The position numbers were made by a program, and so were the translations under genes. From Takakia lepidozioides (lineage: Eukaryota; Streptophyta; Takakiopsida; Takakiales; Takakiaceae): a stretch of DNA of 64,000 bases. The notes under the pieces are model-generated. The model was not told the DNA's origin. It saw only the letters and a program-made list of their open reading frames with translations, and did no database searches. Of this stretch, positions 20,632 to 31,883 are shown piece after piece (positions within the stretch are counted from its first letter, which is position 1; each line of letters opens with the position of its first letter). The stretch is from positions 68,863,053 to 68,927,052 of the forward strand of contig CM060732.1 of assembly GCA_030704615.1 (NCBI GenBank), in the 5' to 3' direction.

Positions 20632-22891
20632 ATGGCGGCTCTGTCAGTCAAACTTGCGGAATTCGTTGTCCAATGCACTGGTGGGGCACCTGTGAAAAAA
20701 CAGTTGGATTCTTTGATTAGGGCTGACATTGTCCACTCCGCATTTGGGCACTCTGTGACCATTCACTTGGTTCGCATGGGGACACATTTCTTTGATGTGC
20801 CGAACCGCGTTAGGAGACCTGCATGCGGGAGCGACACCTGCAATTGTGTGTAAGGACGTCTTCTATACAACCAAAAAACTCCGCTCTAGTACAACCTGCA
20901 ATCAGAAGCAACATTGGACTGTGAACTGTGCGCTTTGAAGCAACATTGACAGATGGCCTCCCAGGCCATGGGCTTGACGCGGACTTCTTCAGTGAGGACC
21001 ACCCTGTGCCATTTTCTTACGAGGTGGAAGATGACGGTTTTGCGGTGGTGCATGAACACGTGCTCGCAACGCAGTTTCGGTTGGAAAATAGAACTCTATT
21101 CCTTGAGAGGGAAGTGTACGATGCCAATGGAAAACTGCTTATGTACGCGTTCCAGAAACCTTCGCATACTGCATCAACCACACAATGGAGAGTGCCTCCA
21201 GGCAGATACAGGGTGCTCAGTGCTCCTCGGAGACAATCTGCAGGATCGTTCCTTACTCCTGGCACGGCATCATCAGTGGCCCAGGAGAAAACACCCGTGG
21301 TTGTCAAGAAGGAGTCAAGTACCGTTAACACTGTAGTTGAGTTTTCGGACTCATCCTCCGATGACGCCTGTGAAATACCGCCCGTGGATCAGCCATGTCC
21401 AGATCAGGAAGCAGATGTGGAGGAGATCACCAGTGTCATTCATAAACTGAAAGCCATGGGTGGGATGGCAGGATTCAAGAGTGAGTTGAGGGGGATTGAC
21501 TGGAGCACTTTCAATGTTCAGAGTGTGGCATTCTTGCCGGAATCTTTTGATGATAATATTGTTTTCGAGCTGCATCCTCCGGGTCGCGCGGGGGGCATTT
21601 CCAGTCTCATGGAAGGAATGGACAAAAAACACGATGGGCACCCTTGGTGCCGCACAAAAACCTCCAATATTCACAACCATGACAACCTCATATTCAGACG
21701 AACAGTCTATAATGGGCACCTGAAATGCGAGAACATAAAATGCAGACACTTCGCACTGTCAGGTGTGCAAAACCAAAACGAATGGGATGGTGTCACTGAG
21801 AATCCATTCAAGCCTGGGGTGACACCACCATACAGTAACACTTTTGTGTGCAAGTTTTGTAGGGTACCACCTTGCTGCCTTGCATTGTGTGGCGCCAGAA
21901 TGTACTATGTGGTGCATCAATTCAAAACCCTGACTAGAGCCTGTGTCCATTTCGATTTTCACAACCACCTTGTATCCGAGGGGATTACAGGGAGAGCGTT
22001 GAGACAGTCTTGCGTCTGATAAAGCAAGAGTTGGATACCAATCCAACTGGAACCGCATCTGCAATTGCCATGGGGGCGAGCAAGTCCTTTATGGAAAGCC
22101 GTATTCTGTGTGCATCGGATTCGGTTGGAAGAAAACTGGAGGGACCAGCTTTGGACATTGTTATGGACCATTTCTCCACTTTGACTTCTCCAAACATTAG
22201 GAATCAGATGAACGCTTTAAGAATGGGCTCTGGGAGCCGAGGTTATATGGACAATATTATGGATTTGAAGAAAAGGAGCATGTATGACTACATCCAAGAC
22301 AACGTTTTCCCGGGACAAAGAGCCAGGAAAGTATTCATGTTCAAAATGTCCACAAAAGGTGAGGGCAGTGGAGTCAGCTTGGTTAAACGTATGCAGAAGG
22401 GTGGCGATCTTGGCAACTACTTCCTTATGTTCGATCACGTCAAGAGGGTTAAAGACTGGACCACAATGACATGTCATGTTTACGATCCTGTGTACCAGCG
22501 TGTCATGACAATTGCAGTGTGTGACATGCAGTCAGAGGACACAGATTCACAGCAGCTCGTGTGGGAAGCTCTCATTCGTGTTATGGCCTCCAATGGTCTC
22601 CCATCTCCCAATTTTGTTGGTTTCATGGCCGACAGTGCTCAAACTAACTTCAACGTTGTCCGCATTGTGTTCGGGACGGGAGATCCAAAAGTGCCAATGC
22701 CTGGAAGAGAACGTACGTGTCTTTTCCATTGGACACAATCCCTGGACAAACACACAAAGGAAGACATCAAGCCAGATATGCAGAATATGCATCGTCAATT
22801 GTGCAAACAATACAAAGACGCCAAAACTATGGGGGAAGCGAATACAGAATCCAGAGCTAGATGGACATGTGGCACGGATTGTGTGGCCTAG
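20632..22891 (+). pseudogene. Outer-element MULE-like transposase (3' truncated, one frameshift)
   Basis: Open frames 20,928-22,019 and 22,010-22,891 overlap and join by a one-base shift near 21,975, inside HNHLVSEG/DYRESVE. Order: N-terminal acidic region (EDDGFAVVHEH), GSFLTPGTASSV, an acidic serine patch (EFSDSSSDD), FDDNIVFELHPP, a Cys-rich stretch, CVHFDFHNH, and the catalytic core with CHVYDPVYQRVMTIAVCDMQ (22,472-22,531), FMADSAQTNFNVVR (22,621-22,662) and ERTCLFHWTQSL (22,709-22,744). These match the D, D and C-x-x-H of MULE transposases. After MGEAN (about 22,840) homology to the inner copy (MGEAESTYQAIRAWW) stops, so the third acidic residue and the SWIM finger are lost. A short open frame at 20,632-20,853 upstream may be an N-terminal exon; its identity is unknown. 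Confidence 0.65.
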
Positions 22892-22945
22892 ATGTGGTAA
22901 TCCCTGTTAACGGGACATGTGGCAGGGATGTGTGGCCTAGATGCG
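22859..22945 (+). repeat. Short direct repeat at the transposase break point
   Basis: 'GGACATGTGGCA' and 'TGTGTGGCCTAGATG' occur together twice, starting near 22,862 and 22,914. The pair sits exactly where the outer transposase loses homology, so it may be a scar of the deletion or repair event. Confidence 0.6.
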
Positions 22946-25386
22946 CATGAACTCCTCTTGTGGGTCCTAGGCAATGCTATGTCCTACATTTTGTAAGTAA
23001 TTTTCTCAAGTTTAGAAAGTTTTGGTCATTTATCATATATACATATATTTATATTTTCTTACACAGACCTCAGAGGCAACGCATTTCATCCATCCATCCA
23101 TGTTTGTCTCTAGGGAACAAGGAACCTATGTCTCTAGGGAACAGGGAACCAAAAAGACAACTCCGTACTCAGATTGCAGTTTCGTACTCGTATTGGATGA
23201 TAAGGTACTCCACAGCTAGATGGTATACTGGGGGAATCGTGATCCAATGATTTCTTTTTTCTTTTTTTTTCCTGTTTTTTCATCCAAGGAAACCCCAGCG
23301 CAGTCTTGAGGGGGGAAATTCACCTCCTTTCTGATCCATAGAGGCCACCCCAGCCCGAAGGCAGCACAGGGGTTCGAACCCCAGACCCACAGGCCAACAC
23401 ATAGTACATAATTCGACATAAATGAATGATTTCTGTGTCTGGATGAGTCCAATGGTCATCAGATATCGTCCATCCGCTGCAACCATGTGAAATTGGTATG
23501 TACAAACTTTCCTGGCAAGTACAGTACTTGCTACTTACCAGAATTTGGATGATATCCAGGACATGAATGAGAAATAACTGTTCTCCACCACCGACCATCC
23601 ACAGCAACTACTGCGATCCTCTTAGTTCCCTTGGTTCCGGGAGATGAATGAAATAGCGACCGGAAGATTCCGGTCATTCATGTAAGTACGATACCGGAGT
23701 GCCAGTGGTCCGAAACGAATCGATGACGTGGCAGGCAAGAAGCGCTTGCATGGTTGTGTTGCCACATGCCAACTTTGGCTTTAAAGTAATTTTCCTTCCT
23801 CGTAATTAATTAACTTATTAAATTATTGAAAAGTTGGATTTTGTTTGGCGGCACGCGCTTTTTCGTGCCTTTACATAAAAAGCCCTATTTCCCGTATTAT
23901 ACAATCCGCCGAGTCGACGCGTGTGGCCCCTTGACTGTCACTTTTATTAGATATTTGTTTTAGTTTTCGCTGACTCTAAATTAATTAAATACAGCCTTTA
24001 AATGTTATAATAGCAACTCGAAATGCTCGTGCTGTTTTATGCCAGTCGCAGGAACAGAGAACAGAGCCATATTTGATTCAGTAGGAATATATGGTTCCAG
24101 AGGAATATTCTGTATATTTGGATGTGGTTGTCAGGGAGCATGAGATATTAATGTGGGAAGGCAGAGGAGGGCACCCTTCTTTATCTCAATCTATCATTTC
24201 ATGCGCCATCGCATTAATCAAAGTAGGTACGTCCTGTGACCATTTCAGACTTTATTATTATTATTATTATGCTATTTTTTTCTTGACCATAATATATTGT
24301 CTCAAATTAATTAATTAATTACGGACCTTGAGAAAAGAACAATGAAAATTTTATTTGATTTTATTAGCTGGATGCTTGAGGACGACGCTTGTTTCCAAGA
24401 TACTTCGCTCCCCTTTGTTTCCAAGATGCGATGTATGTTGACACGCTCCCATTGACTGAGTATGGAAATGTGTACGACCATACAAGTGGGAAAATAAAAG
24501 TGGAGATGTGGATCGTAACGTATGTAGTTGCGATGGCAGGTTTCGGAAATAGTCTTGTCCTCAACGGTTTATCGGAGCATGAATTAAGTCATCAACTGAC
24601 CTTCAAAAGCGAACCATAGCAAGTTGAGCTTAGTACGTTAGTACGAGATGGTCTACAATTAAAAGGTAAAAACAAATACCCTTTCCCTTAAAAAATAAAA
24701 GGAAAAGGAAAAGGAAGATATTCAAGATTCCGTCACAGCGATAGATGATCCTTGAAAAAGATTTAAATAAGGCAGCATAAATGCCGCGTGAAGATGATGG
24801 AACCGTCGTGATTCTCGGTCTTTTATGACATGCAGCATTTTATTTTTAAAAAAGTCCCTTTGACTCACCAATTTCGGAGGCAGATCATGCGAGTGCGGAG
24901 GATCATACGACAGAATCTGGGATGGGGAAGACTCTTGTCTGGAATCCGACTCGATTTGTGGCTCAGAACCGGCTTGCCGTGTGAAGACGGAGGAAGATTC
25001 CATGGACGAATGCGGCTTGAGAGCTATGGAAGCAAGGGCCCAAGTTCCGAGAAGGTGCGGGTGGTGGGGACGATGATGGAGGGGGGTGTGGTGGTCACAT
25101 GGCGTGTGCGCAGACGGCAGGGATGAGGCAAGGAATTAGCAGCGGATTAATTAGGACTAAGTGCGGTGGGATGGGGCTAATGTTCAGGCTTTTGAAGAGC
25201 ACTCATCGTCCCCATCTGTTTCTTAGGATATCCTGCTTCTGTGGTCTAGCTCGCACGTTCCCCGCTGTGCAACGCCGTACTCTGCTGTGGCGGCCTTGCT
25301 TTGTTTGGAGAAGGCAGGATTGCTAGGAGGAAGGAGTACGCAGAAAGCTGGAGGAAGCTGAAGGGAAGGCAGGCCGGGGGGCCAAG
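22946..25386. other. AT-rich intergenic region upstream of the B-box gene
   Basis: No coding sequence is supported. The stretch holds an AT-rich tract (23,030-23,060), a possible minus-strand SINE around GGGGTTCGAACCCC (about 23,280-23,430), a hairpin with GACCGGAA/TTCCGGTC arms flanked by ATGAATGA/TCATTCAT near 23,640-23,680, and an (ATT)n microsatellite at 24,250. The last few hundred bases probably hold the B-box gene promoter and 5' untranslated region. Confidence 0.5.
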
Positions 25387-27104
25387 ATGAGGGTGCAGTG
25401 TGATGTGTGCGAGCGTAGTATGGCCACAGTGATGTGCTGTGCGGATGAAGCAGCCCTGTGTACAGAGTGCGATACTAGAGTACACGCTGCCAATAAGTTA
25501 GCCAACAAGCATCAACGCATTTCCCTTCTCGGCACCTCTGACGCTCCGCGCTGTGATATTTGCCAGGTTTGTTCCGAAGTTTTTTGTGGATGATGCCGGA
25601 TGTGGTGTCTGGGGAGTGCAATTGGGAGGATAGGCCGCTGTGCTGGTGGAGTGCAGAAAGGAAGTAGCTTGGAATTTCTCTGCGTGCGTTAGGGAGGTGA
25701 AGACGAACGCAAACTGCTTATTCTCTCTGCCCGGCATGTTTTCCTGCTGGTTTGTGTAGAGCCAAGGGCGCACTTGTGGTCGGCAATGTCTCGTTGCATT
25801 GTTCGGCCTCAGCATGTGCGTTACTCGGTTCTGTGCTGTACGGGGCTTGGACCAGTATGGTGTTGTCTCGTGCTCTTACATGTGTTGCGGTGTTAAAGAA
25901 TGGCTGTACTGTGAAAGGCTGCTGCGATCTTCCCCGTGTAAAATTGGCTTCTCATGTAACTTGCACTGCGTTCTCATGCTATGTTGTAGCTTTTGGCTGA
26001 CAGGCTCTTGTGTTTGAAACATGTGCAGGAGAAGACGGCCTTCTTTTTCTGCTTGGAAGACCGTGCCCTGCTTTGCCGGGATTGTGATGTTTCCATCCAT
26101 ACAGTCAACACTCTCTCCTCCAACCATCAGCGGTTTTTGTTAACAGGGCTTAGAGTATCCTTGGATGCCATCAGCGGACAAGATGTGGCAGAAGCCGCTC
26201 CAGAAGAAGCCCCCCGATTTACTCCCGCGCCCAAATTATATCCATCTGTTGCCCCCCCTACCAAAGCGAGTCCAGTTGCCAGTGCGAAACCTGAGCCCGT
26301 TCCTACATTTAAACCCCCTGTCTCTACCCCTTACGGTTCTGCTCCGTTGGGAAGAACGCTAGGAAGTCTGGGTGCGAAGGTGACAGGGATGACCTCTATC
26401 AACTTAGGACAGCAGAAGGGTTCTGGATTGACGAGAAAACCCACTATTACAGAGTTTCTCACGGAGTCGATCCCTAGCTGGCGAGTGGACGAGTTACTGA
26501 ATCTTCCAGACTTGGCTGATGGTTACAACATTGGTGACATCGGATCATCCAAGGTACTCTCAGTCATGTTCGTTTAATCGTTGACTTCGTTACCTATGGT
26601 TCGCTAGATCCTGTAGGTGGTCCCCGTTGTGAAATGGCAGTCCTCATCAACGCCTTTCGTCTATTGTTGCCTTGTGTTCGTGATGGGAGGGAGTTGTCTC
26701 CCTCACGCAATTTATCTCTGTTTTTATCCGTCTAGTATGTGTGGTATATGGCAAATTCATTAGTAGCAATATGATTTGGTTCTGATCATGTGTCTTGGGT
26801 ATGGTTGCAGGCGGAGCTTCAAAACCTTGGAGACTTTGACTGGACTGCAGATCTCAGCTTGTTTGAGGAACAAATGTATGCTGAGTCACTTCATGAAGTC
26901 CCACAGTTGCCTTCTCCACCAACTGCCTCTGGCCTGTCCCGCTCTGCGAGGGTTGGTGGGGTTGGGAAGGGAAAAGCAAAGCAGGATATGGCCCTTGTTC
27001 CAGAGTTTGATGACTCGTTTGTTGTCCCTGATCTTGGTCTTCAGTCATCACCTATTTCATCTTCACCTATGGCAAAGCGGAGAAGAGCTTTCTATGAGTA
27101 CTAG
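25387..27104 (+). CDS. BBX: B-box zinc finger protein with two B-boxes (class IV, BBX18-25 type)
   Basis: Three exons: 25,387-25,566, 26,029-26,553 and 26,811-27,104, all phase 0 with GT-AG sites, giving 332 residues. B-box 1 is residues 1-45 (CDVCERSMATVMCCADEAAL, then CTECDTRVHAANKLANKHQR). B-box 2 spans the first intron (CDICQ-EKTAFFFCLEDRAL, CRDCDVSIHTVNTLSSNHQR). The zinc ligands are all present. No CCT domain follows. The C-terminus has FVVPDLG, which fits the VP motif by which this class binds the COP1 ubiquitin ligase, and a basic end AKRRR. Known members are nuclear regulators of light responses. Intron position inside B-box 2 (after CDICQ) agrees with the family pattern as I recall it. 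The start is the first ATG and is in frame with the first zinc ligand. The exact member cannot be assigned. Confidence 0.93.
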
Positions 27105-29440
27105 TGTTGTATAGATGTCCTTTGTACTGAAGGTAAGTTCTTCAATCAATCCCCTAAACCTTACTCTCCCTCATCGAAAGCTCTGTGTTCATCCCTTTCT
27201 GTCCATCTATGCTTTTTCTTGCCAACCAGAATATTAGGTGGCCAAAGTCCCAGGAAGAGGCAAACCGTTGCAATTCCTGTATTCTCCACATATGTGAGAA
27301 ATTTCCTGCGATCCTCTTCTGAGCCATGTAAGGTGCACACAGTCAGTTACTAAGTCGTCAAAGAAGAGAGGGGGTAAGTCAGCAGTGGCCCTCAGAACTT
27401 GTAAGGAACCAGGTGGCTGGATTGTGGCCTACAATATAGCCAAAGGAATGAGGCTGGAATCTGTGAGACAGACCTATGATGTTACTTGCATGTATCTCCC
27501 AACAAGTAGGAGAGCGTGCCTTTGTCATCAGAAGTACAGTGTTCTCAGGCTTGGGTGGACAATGTGTAAGCAATCCTTTCTCTTGGACGTTTAGCCAATT
27601 CTTGCCACAAGAGGTTCAGCTCCTTGGCAGTACATACGCACTTCTATGTCAAGGTGTGCCAGTCTGGACATACAGTTCCTCGAAGAGAAGCTGTTCTTGA
27701 GAGTGCTTAGCTTGTTTTGGCGTCTGAACTCGAACTATGAATGGCATGGGTGGAGTTTGGGAGCATGGTTGAGTATGTTGATGACTCCTCTTGTTCCCAT
27801 AGGTCTATGTTGATGCTGTGGGTATTCAGTGTAATGCACCGTTGAGAAAAGTGAGCCATAAAGATGAGGTGTACCTCTGCTTTAAGATGTTGTGGAGGAT
27901 TGTTTCACTAAGCATTGCCTTACTTTGTTTTCTTGGGCTTTTTGTAACCGTATGTGTTTCCTGGCTTGGAATTTATGCATTTCTGCTTTTCTATGAATGC
28001 TTTGGATGCTTACATCGAGTAGGAATGATTCCTGAGATGTGTCTGATTCCATCTCTCAGGGAGAGGACACCTTGGAGTGACTGAGGATCTATTTACCTAC
28101 ATTCTGACCTTCATGAAGTAATTTGAAGCATGTGAGTACAAATGCATAGTGACCACAATTATGTGTGATTGATCAACAGGTGCAAACAGGAGTGAGCTCT
28201 TAAGGTTGTGGCCTGGTCTGGGGATGGGTTGTCCAGTGCCACGCCGTGTCTTTGCTTTGTCATGTCTGCCAGTGTCTGCGAGTATAGGTAGCAGCAAGAA
28301 AGAAAGCATCTGAAAACAAGTCCGAAATGGGTGAAGACCTAAATTGGTGTAGTCAGAATCATCTTTTGTCAAGGTAGGTTCATACTGCCGGGTATATTAA
28401 CAAGTATGACATCTCATCTCATGGATTGTCTAAACATGGTAGGGTGCAGCAGAAACTTACAATCAAAGAACAGTTACTATGATTGAGGTCACAACATCCT
28501 GACAGGGAGTAAAAGATGTCCAAGTATGCCTGAGATGTTGGGAAAGTTAAGGAATCTACTCCTATCCGAGTGGAGTACAACAAAACTGACCTGAAGAAGC
28601 CACATGTAAGATGAGCTTGAGCGAAAGTGCTGAGGCAAGTGTAGCTCTTGGCACCAGTGCATGCCAACTTTTGTAGACTGTCAGGCTGAAAAAATTAGCT
28701 GGTCCGAAAGTTCCTTCTCTTGGGTGTCAACTCTGTCTAACATGATTCCAGGGAAGTTATGGCCGCTGTGTCATTGATGGCGAAGGGTTATCGTGCAGAG
28801 TTCAAACAGTACTGCAAGTGCAGTTTGCCAGACCCAGTCTGGTTGATGTGTACACAACAAACTCATCAAAGACATGCAGGAAAAGGCCAAGGAGTTGTGC
28901 CTTCCCTTTGAGATCATGCCTTTGTGTGGAGGTACACCTCTGCAGTTGTTGTGTTTCTATGTCACTCATGTCTGCAATATGTACTCTTTGCAGAAGGTTG
29001 GCCCAACCCAAATCTATAGACCAAAGAGAATATTTTTAAAAAATATTAAATAGCATATATCACGAGGGGATAAAACGAAATCCTTACAGAAAGTAAAATC
29101 TGGCAAAAGCCAGCTGTCTATATTTATTTATATGTTTGATCCAAAGGGAAACTTGAAACTGTAAATCATATTGAGAAGTCGCGGAAAAAATAACCATGAC
29201 TAAAGCCATGACATGCCTACATCAAATGATAAGAATCAGTCAAAAGGCAAGCTTTAAATGACAGCAAAGATGATAGTAGAAGCACAGAATAAATAAGGGG
29301 CCCAGGTTTGAAAGGGGGTGTGGGGATTAGAGATTGGTCCAGGAATAAACTAGGGCCCACATGAAACGGAAAAGTCGTATTAAGGATATAAGAAAGGATA
29401 AAAGAAGGCACTGAGATGTCCCCAAAATTGTGCCCAAAAT
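27105..29440. other. Intergenic / possible 3' untranslated region of the B-box gene
   Basis: A possible intron donor (CTGAAG/GTAAGT) at 27,130 suggests a spliced 3' untranslated region. Beyond it I see no coding sequence that can be supported: the open frames are short, uncorrelated and unlike any family I know. Confidence 0.4.
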
Positions 29441-29722
29441 TGTGCACCCCATGCCAAAGACATTAATACATGGATGGTGCGGCATTGGGACCAGCCTTAG
29501 GCTTGGAGAGAAGCACCCATGCCAGGGACATTAATACATGGATGGTGCGACAGTGGGAACAAGAGCCCTAGGCTTGGAGAAGTGTACATGACCCAGGCAA
29601 CCTTTTAGAAGGGTCCCACTGCTAGGCAGGCTTCTAGAAGGTCCCACCCCCCCCCCTTGAGGGTATATAAAGTAAAGTAAAGTATGCTGCCTATATAAAG
29701 TAAAGTAAAGTATGCTGCCTCC
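29441..29722. repeat. Short tandem duplications with TATA-like words
   Basis: A 70-base unit (ATGCCA.GGACATTAATACAT... CTAGGCTTGGAGA) occurs twice at about 29,450-29,580. A 30-base unit (TATATAAAGTAAAGTAAAGT...) occurs twice at 29,666-29,722. A further TATATAAAGAGAG lies at 29,883. The layout resembles a solo LTR with a TATA region interrupted by the SINE that follows, but I cannot define its ends. Confidence 0.5.
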
Positions 29723-29880
29723 AGAAGGGAGCGTAACTTATGGTGTCACTGACCCCCAAGGGCTACTGCCTTCCAACAGGAAGGTGGACACTTCATGACA
29801 CACCAGACGGTGGTTTGAACCCACAACCACATCCAACGTGGTATGTGCCCATTACCAATGGGCTACATGCTTGTTGTCCA
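29722..29880 (-). repeat. tRNA-derived SINE, best-preserved copy
   Basis: On the minus strand the head reads TAGCCCATTGGTAATGGGC (box A-like) and, about 25 bases later, TGTGGGTTCAAACC (box B). Then come GTGTCCACCTTCC, GGCAGTAGCCC and GTGACACCATAAGTTA. Related copies lie at 282-352, 47,381-47,480 and 50,690-51,500. Confidence 0.7.
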
Positions 29881-30344
29881 GGGTATATAAAGAGAGTCAA
29901 GGGCTCTCTTCCCCTCTCACTTATTAGTCACTGGTACCTAGGGGGCTCTGCACACGCAGGGCCCAAAAAAAACACAAACCATGACATATTAAATTAATAG
30001 AAGTAGAGGGTGTGATGAATAAGGGGACTGATATGCACGTTTTTGAGAGAACAACTACCGCAAAGTGAGAAGGTAAGGGAATTGAGTTTAAGAGCTTAAA
30101 CGAGAGCTTAACTAGAAAGCATTAAGGACAGGTAACAAAAGGGAAGCTGAAAAGCCTAGCCAGACCCAAAGTAGCTTTTGAACTATGACTACTCAGAAAG
30201 CGAGGAAGGTTCTTAAAAATCAAGTGTGCTTTGACCTTTGAGTCTTTGTTCTTTCTATGTTCTTTCCATGTCAAAAATAATTATCAGCATTGTTGTAGTT
30301 AGGAGAAGCCCATGGGCTAGATCCCAATTGTAGAGGGTTGTTGG

Positions 30345-30475
30345 GACCGGCGTCTCTTCCTTTTCGTCTCTCTTCCTTTAGCTGTGAATCTGCAGAGCAC
30401 GGGTGCGGGTCTCTTCCTTTTCGTCTCTCTTTGTTTAGCTGTGAATCTGCACAGCACGGGTGCGGGACGGAGGCT
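30345..30475 (+). repeat. Tandem duplication, unit about 62 bp
   Basis: The unit with TCTCTTCCTTTTCGTCTCTC, TTTAGCTGTGAATCTGCA and AGCACGGGTGCGGG occurs twice in direct orientation. No function is evident. Confidence 0.75.
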
Positions 30476-30573
30476 GTAGAGATCTAGGAGCAAATGATGC
30501 AAGAATGCCATGGACGAGGTGGCACCTACACCTATGCACAGCAAATCGTCTGCCACTTTCTTAACCCAAAATC

Positions 30574-30804
30574 TTGGGGAACAAGATGATCAGACTTGAT
30601 GAGGTTATGATAAGGTACAAGGGCAAGTATCGTGCCATTTGGCAGAACATGCCCGAAAAACCTTCAGAAGATACCCCTCCAGACCGTAATTATCTTTACC
30701 ATCATCTTCGACATCACTACACAAAAGCAACGTGGGCCAACCAGATTACCATTCAACACATCGGATGTGGGGGTAGGTTGACATCAGCCACAATCCTGAA
30801 GTAA
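30574..30804 (+). pseudogene. Transposase fragment, piggyBac-like DDE region
   Basis: The 76-codon open frame begins ...RLDEVMIRYKGKYRAIWQNM and continues MPEKPSEDTPP. The words DE-x-M-(I/V)-x-(Y/F)-KG(K/R) followed by a QxMPxKP are typical of the start of the piggyBac DDE domain, including its first catalytic Asp. Nothing recognisable follows, so it is a short relic. Recognition rests on one motif only. Confidence 0.5.
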
Positions 30805-30819
30805 GCCGAAGATCCACTA

Positions 30820-31883
30820 GTTCACTGATCCGCCTGAACCAGACCTACGTGAAATCTTGAGCAATTAGAAGTGCATTGCTGTGCACCCAATTTTCCCCAC
30901 CTTGCAATCCTTCTAGCAAGGACCAAAACTAAACAATTGAAACTTTCCCTCAAAATAGACTGGACAGTCATGCACGTGTTACATCCCGCAGTAAGGGATT
31001 GATGTAGAGGTTGAGGGGCTAGAATGTACTAAAACAAGCGACCGAACTAGATAGTTCACCACAATTGTGGTGAGATCCAGTTGTGGATCTATATTTGGCG
31101 CATCTTCCTGCAACTTAGGCACAGCATGATATTTGGCACAAAGCCTGGCTGACCATTTGAGCATGCTTACCAGGACAGTATCACCCATTGTCCTCAGCTG
31201 GATACATTCCTTCCTTCCTTGGGCAACAAAGGAAAATGATTGCATCCCAAGTTTTCCTTGCAAGTGCTTGTGTAGATTGGAACTCACGGAAAGTTGGAGA
31301 ATGACTCTCAAAGAAGGTTGTGGGGAGGGATGTAGAGAGGAGGTGAGAATGAAACCGGAGTGCTGGGTATTCCCTGACCTTGACAACAACGAGCGTGTTG
31401 CAGATCTTCTCCACTCCCTTTTTGTCGAAAACACACATGCCCAAATACTTTAAGCAGCTGTTTGCTTCCTAATAGCTGCCGACCGATTTCCATGTGTCTC
31501 CAAAATCCAAACGACTTGTGCAAAGTGGTCCAGATGCAAAGTAGAGCAGAAACAGGGATCTGTTGATTGATCCTCCAAAATGTGGATTGATACATATTCT
31601 AGAACTTATGAAATTTCCAATGGTGACTATATTACTTACCTTTCAAGTGAATTTACAGTAAACTACAAAAGTGTAGTGCTCAATCACCTGTTGGCTGAGG
31701 CTCTGAGATTTTCGTTGCAGGTGCAAGATCCATCTCGACGTGGCACAAGGAGTACAACCACCTTGAGCTATGATTTGAAAATCACAGACTCCTGTCTGAA
31801 CAGGGTGTGCAAGGAGGTAGGCATCCTCACAAATTTTGCGCCCTTTGCGAAGAGATGAGTGATGAACAATCAACCCACAATTC
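30820..31883. other. Intergenic, 3' side of the glycosyltransferase gene
   Basis: No gene is supported. The last few hundred bases probably hold the 3' untranslated region of the minus-strand glycosyltransferase gene. The open frame on the plus strand at 31,580-31,858 has no family features. Confidence 0.4.

Larger units (their letters stand above)
1537..22890. mobile_element. Outer MULE-type transposon carrying a ParB-like/DNA methyltransferase gene (split by an inner element)
   Basis: The left end (from 1,537, GGGGAATGCTTGCGCGTGAG) aligns with the left end of the inner element (7,109, GGGGGGTGCTATTCCGTGAG). The contents repeat the inner element's plan: methyltransferase gene on the minus strand (2,397 to about 6,932, with a 5' remnant at 19,807-20,220) and transposase on the plus strand (20,632-22,891). 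The inner element at 7,109-19,796 interrupts the methyltransferase gene. The right end is missing: the transposase stops matching its homologue at about 22,850, before the SWIM domain, so the element was truncated there. Several frameshifts and a lost splice acceptor show it is older or more decayed than the inner one. Confidence 0.7.

Noticed and set aside
23360-23400. tRNA gene around GGGGTTCGAACCCC
   Set aside because: The box B-like word is self-complementary and no cloverleaf can be drawn on either strand.
25876-26127. Minus-strand 83-codon frame
   Set aside because: Antisense to intron 1 and B-box 2 of the B-box gene, which has full zinc-ligand and splice support.
31580-31858. Small plus-strand gene of 92 codons
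   Set aside because: No family features, no splice context, and it lies in the likely 3' region of the glycosyltransferase gene.
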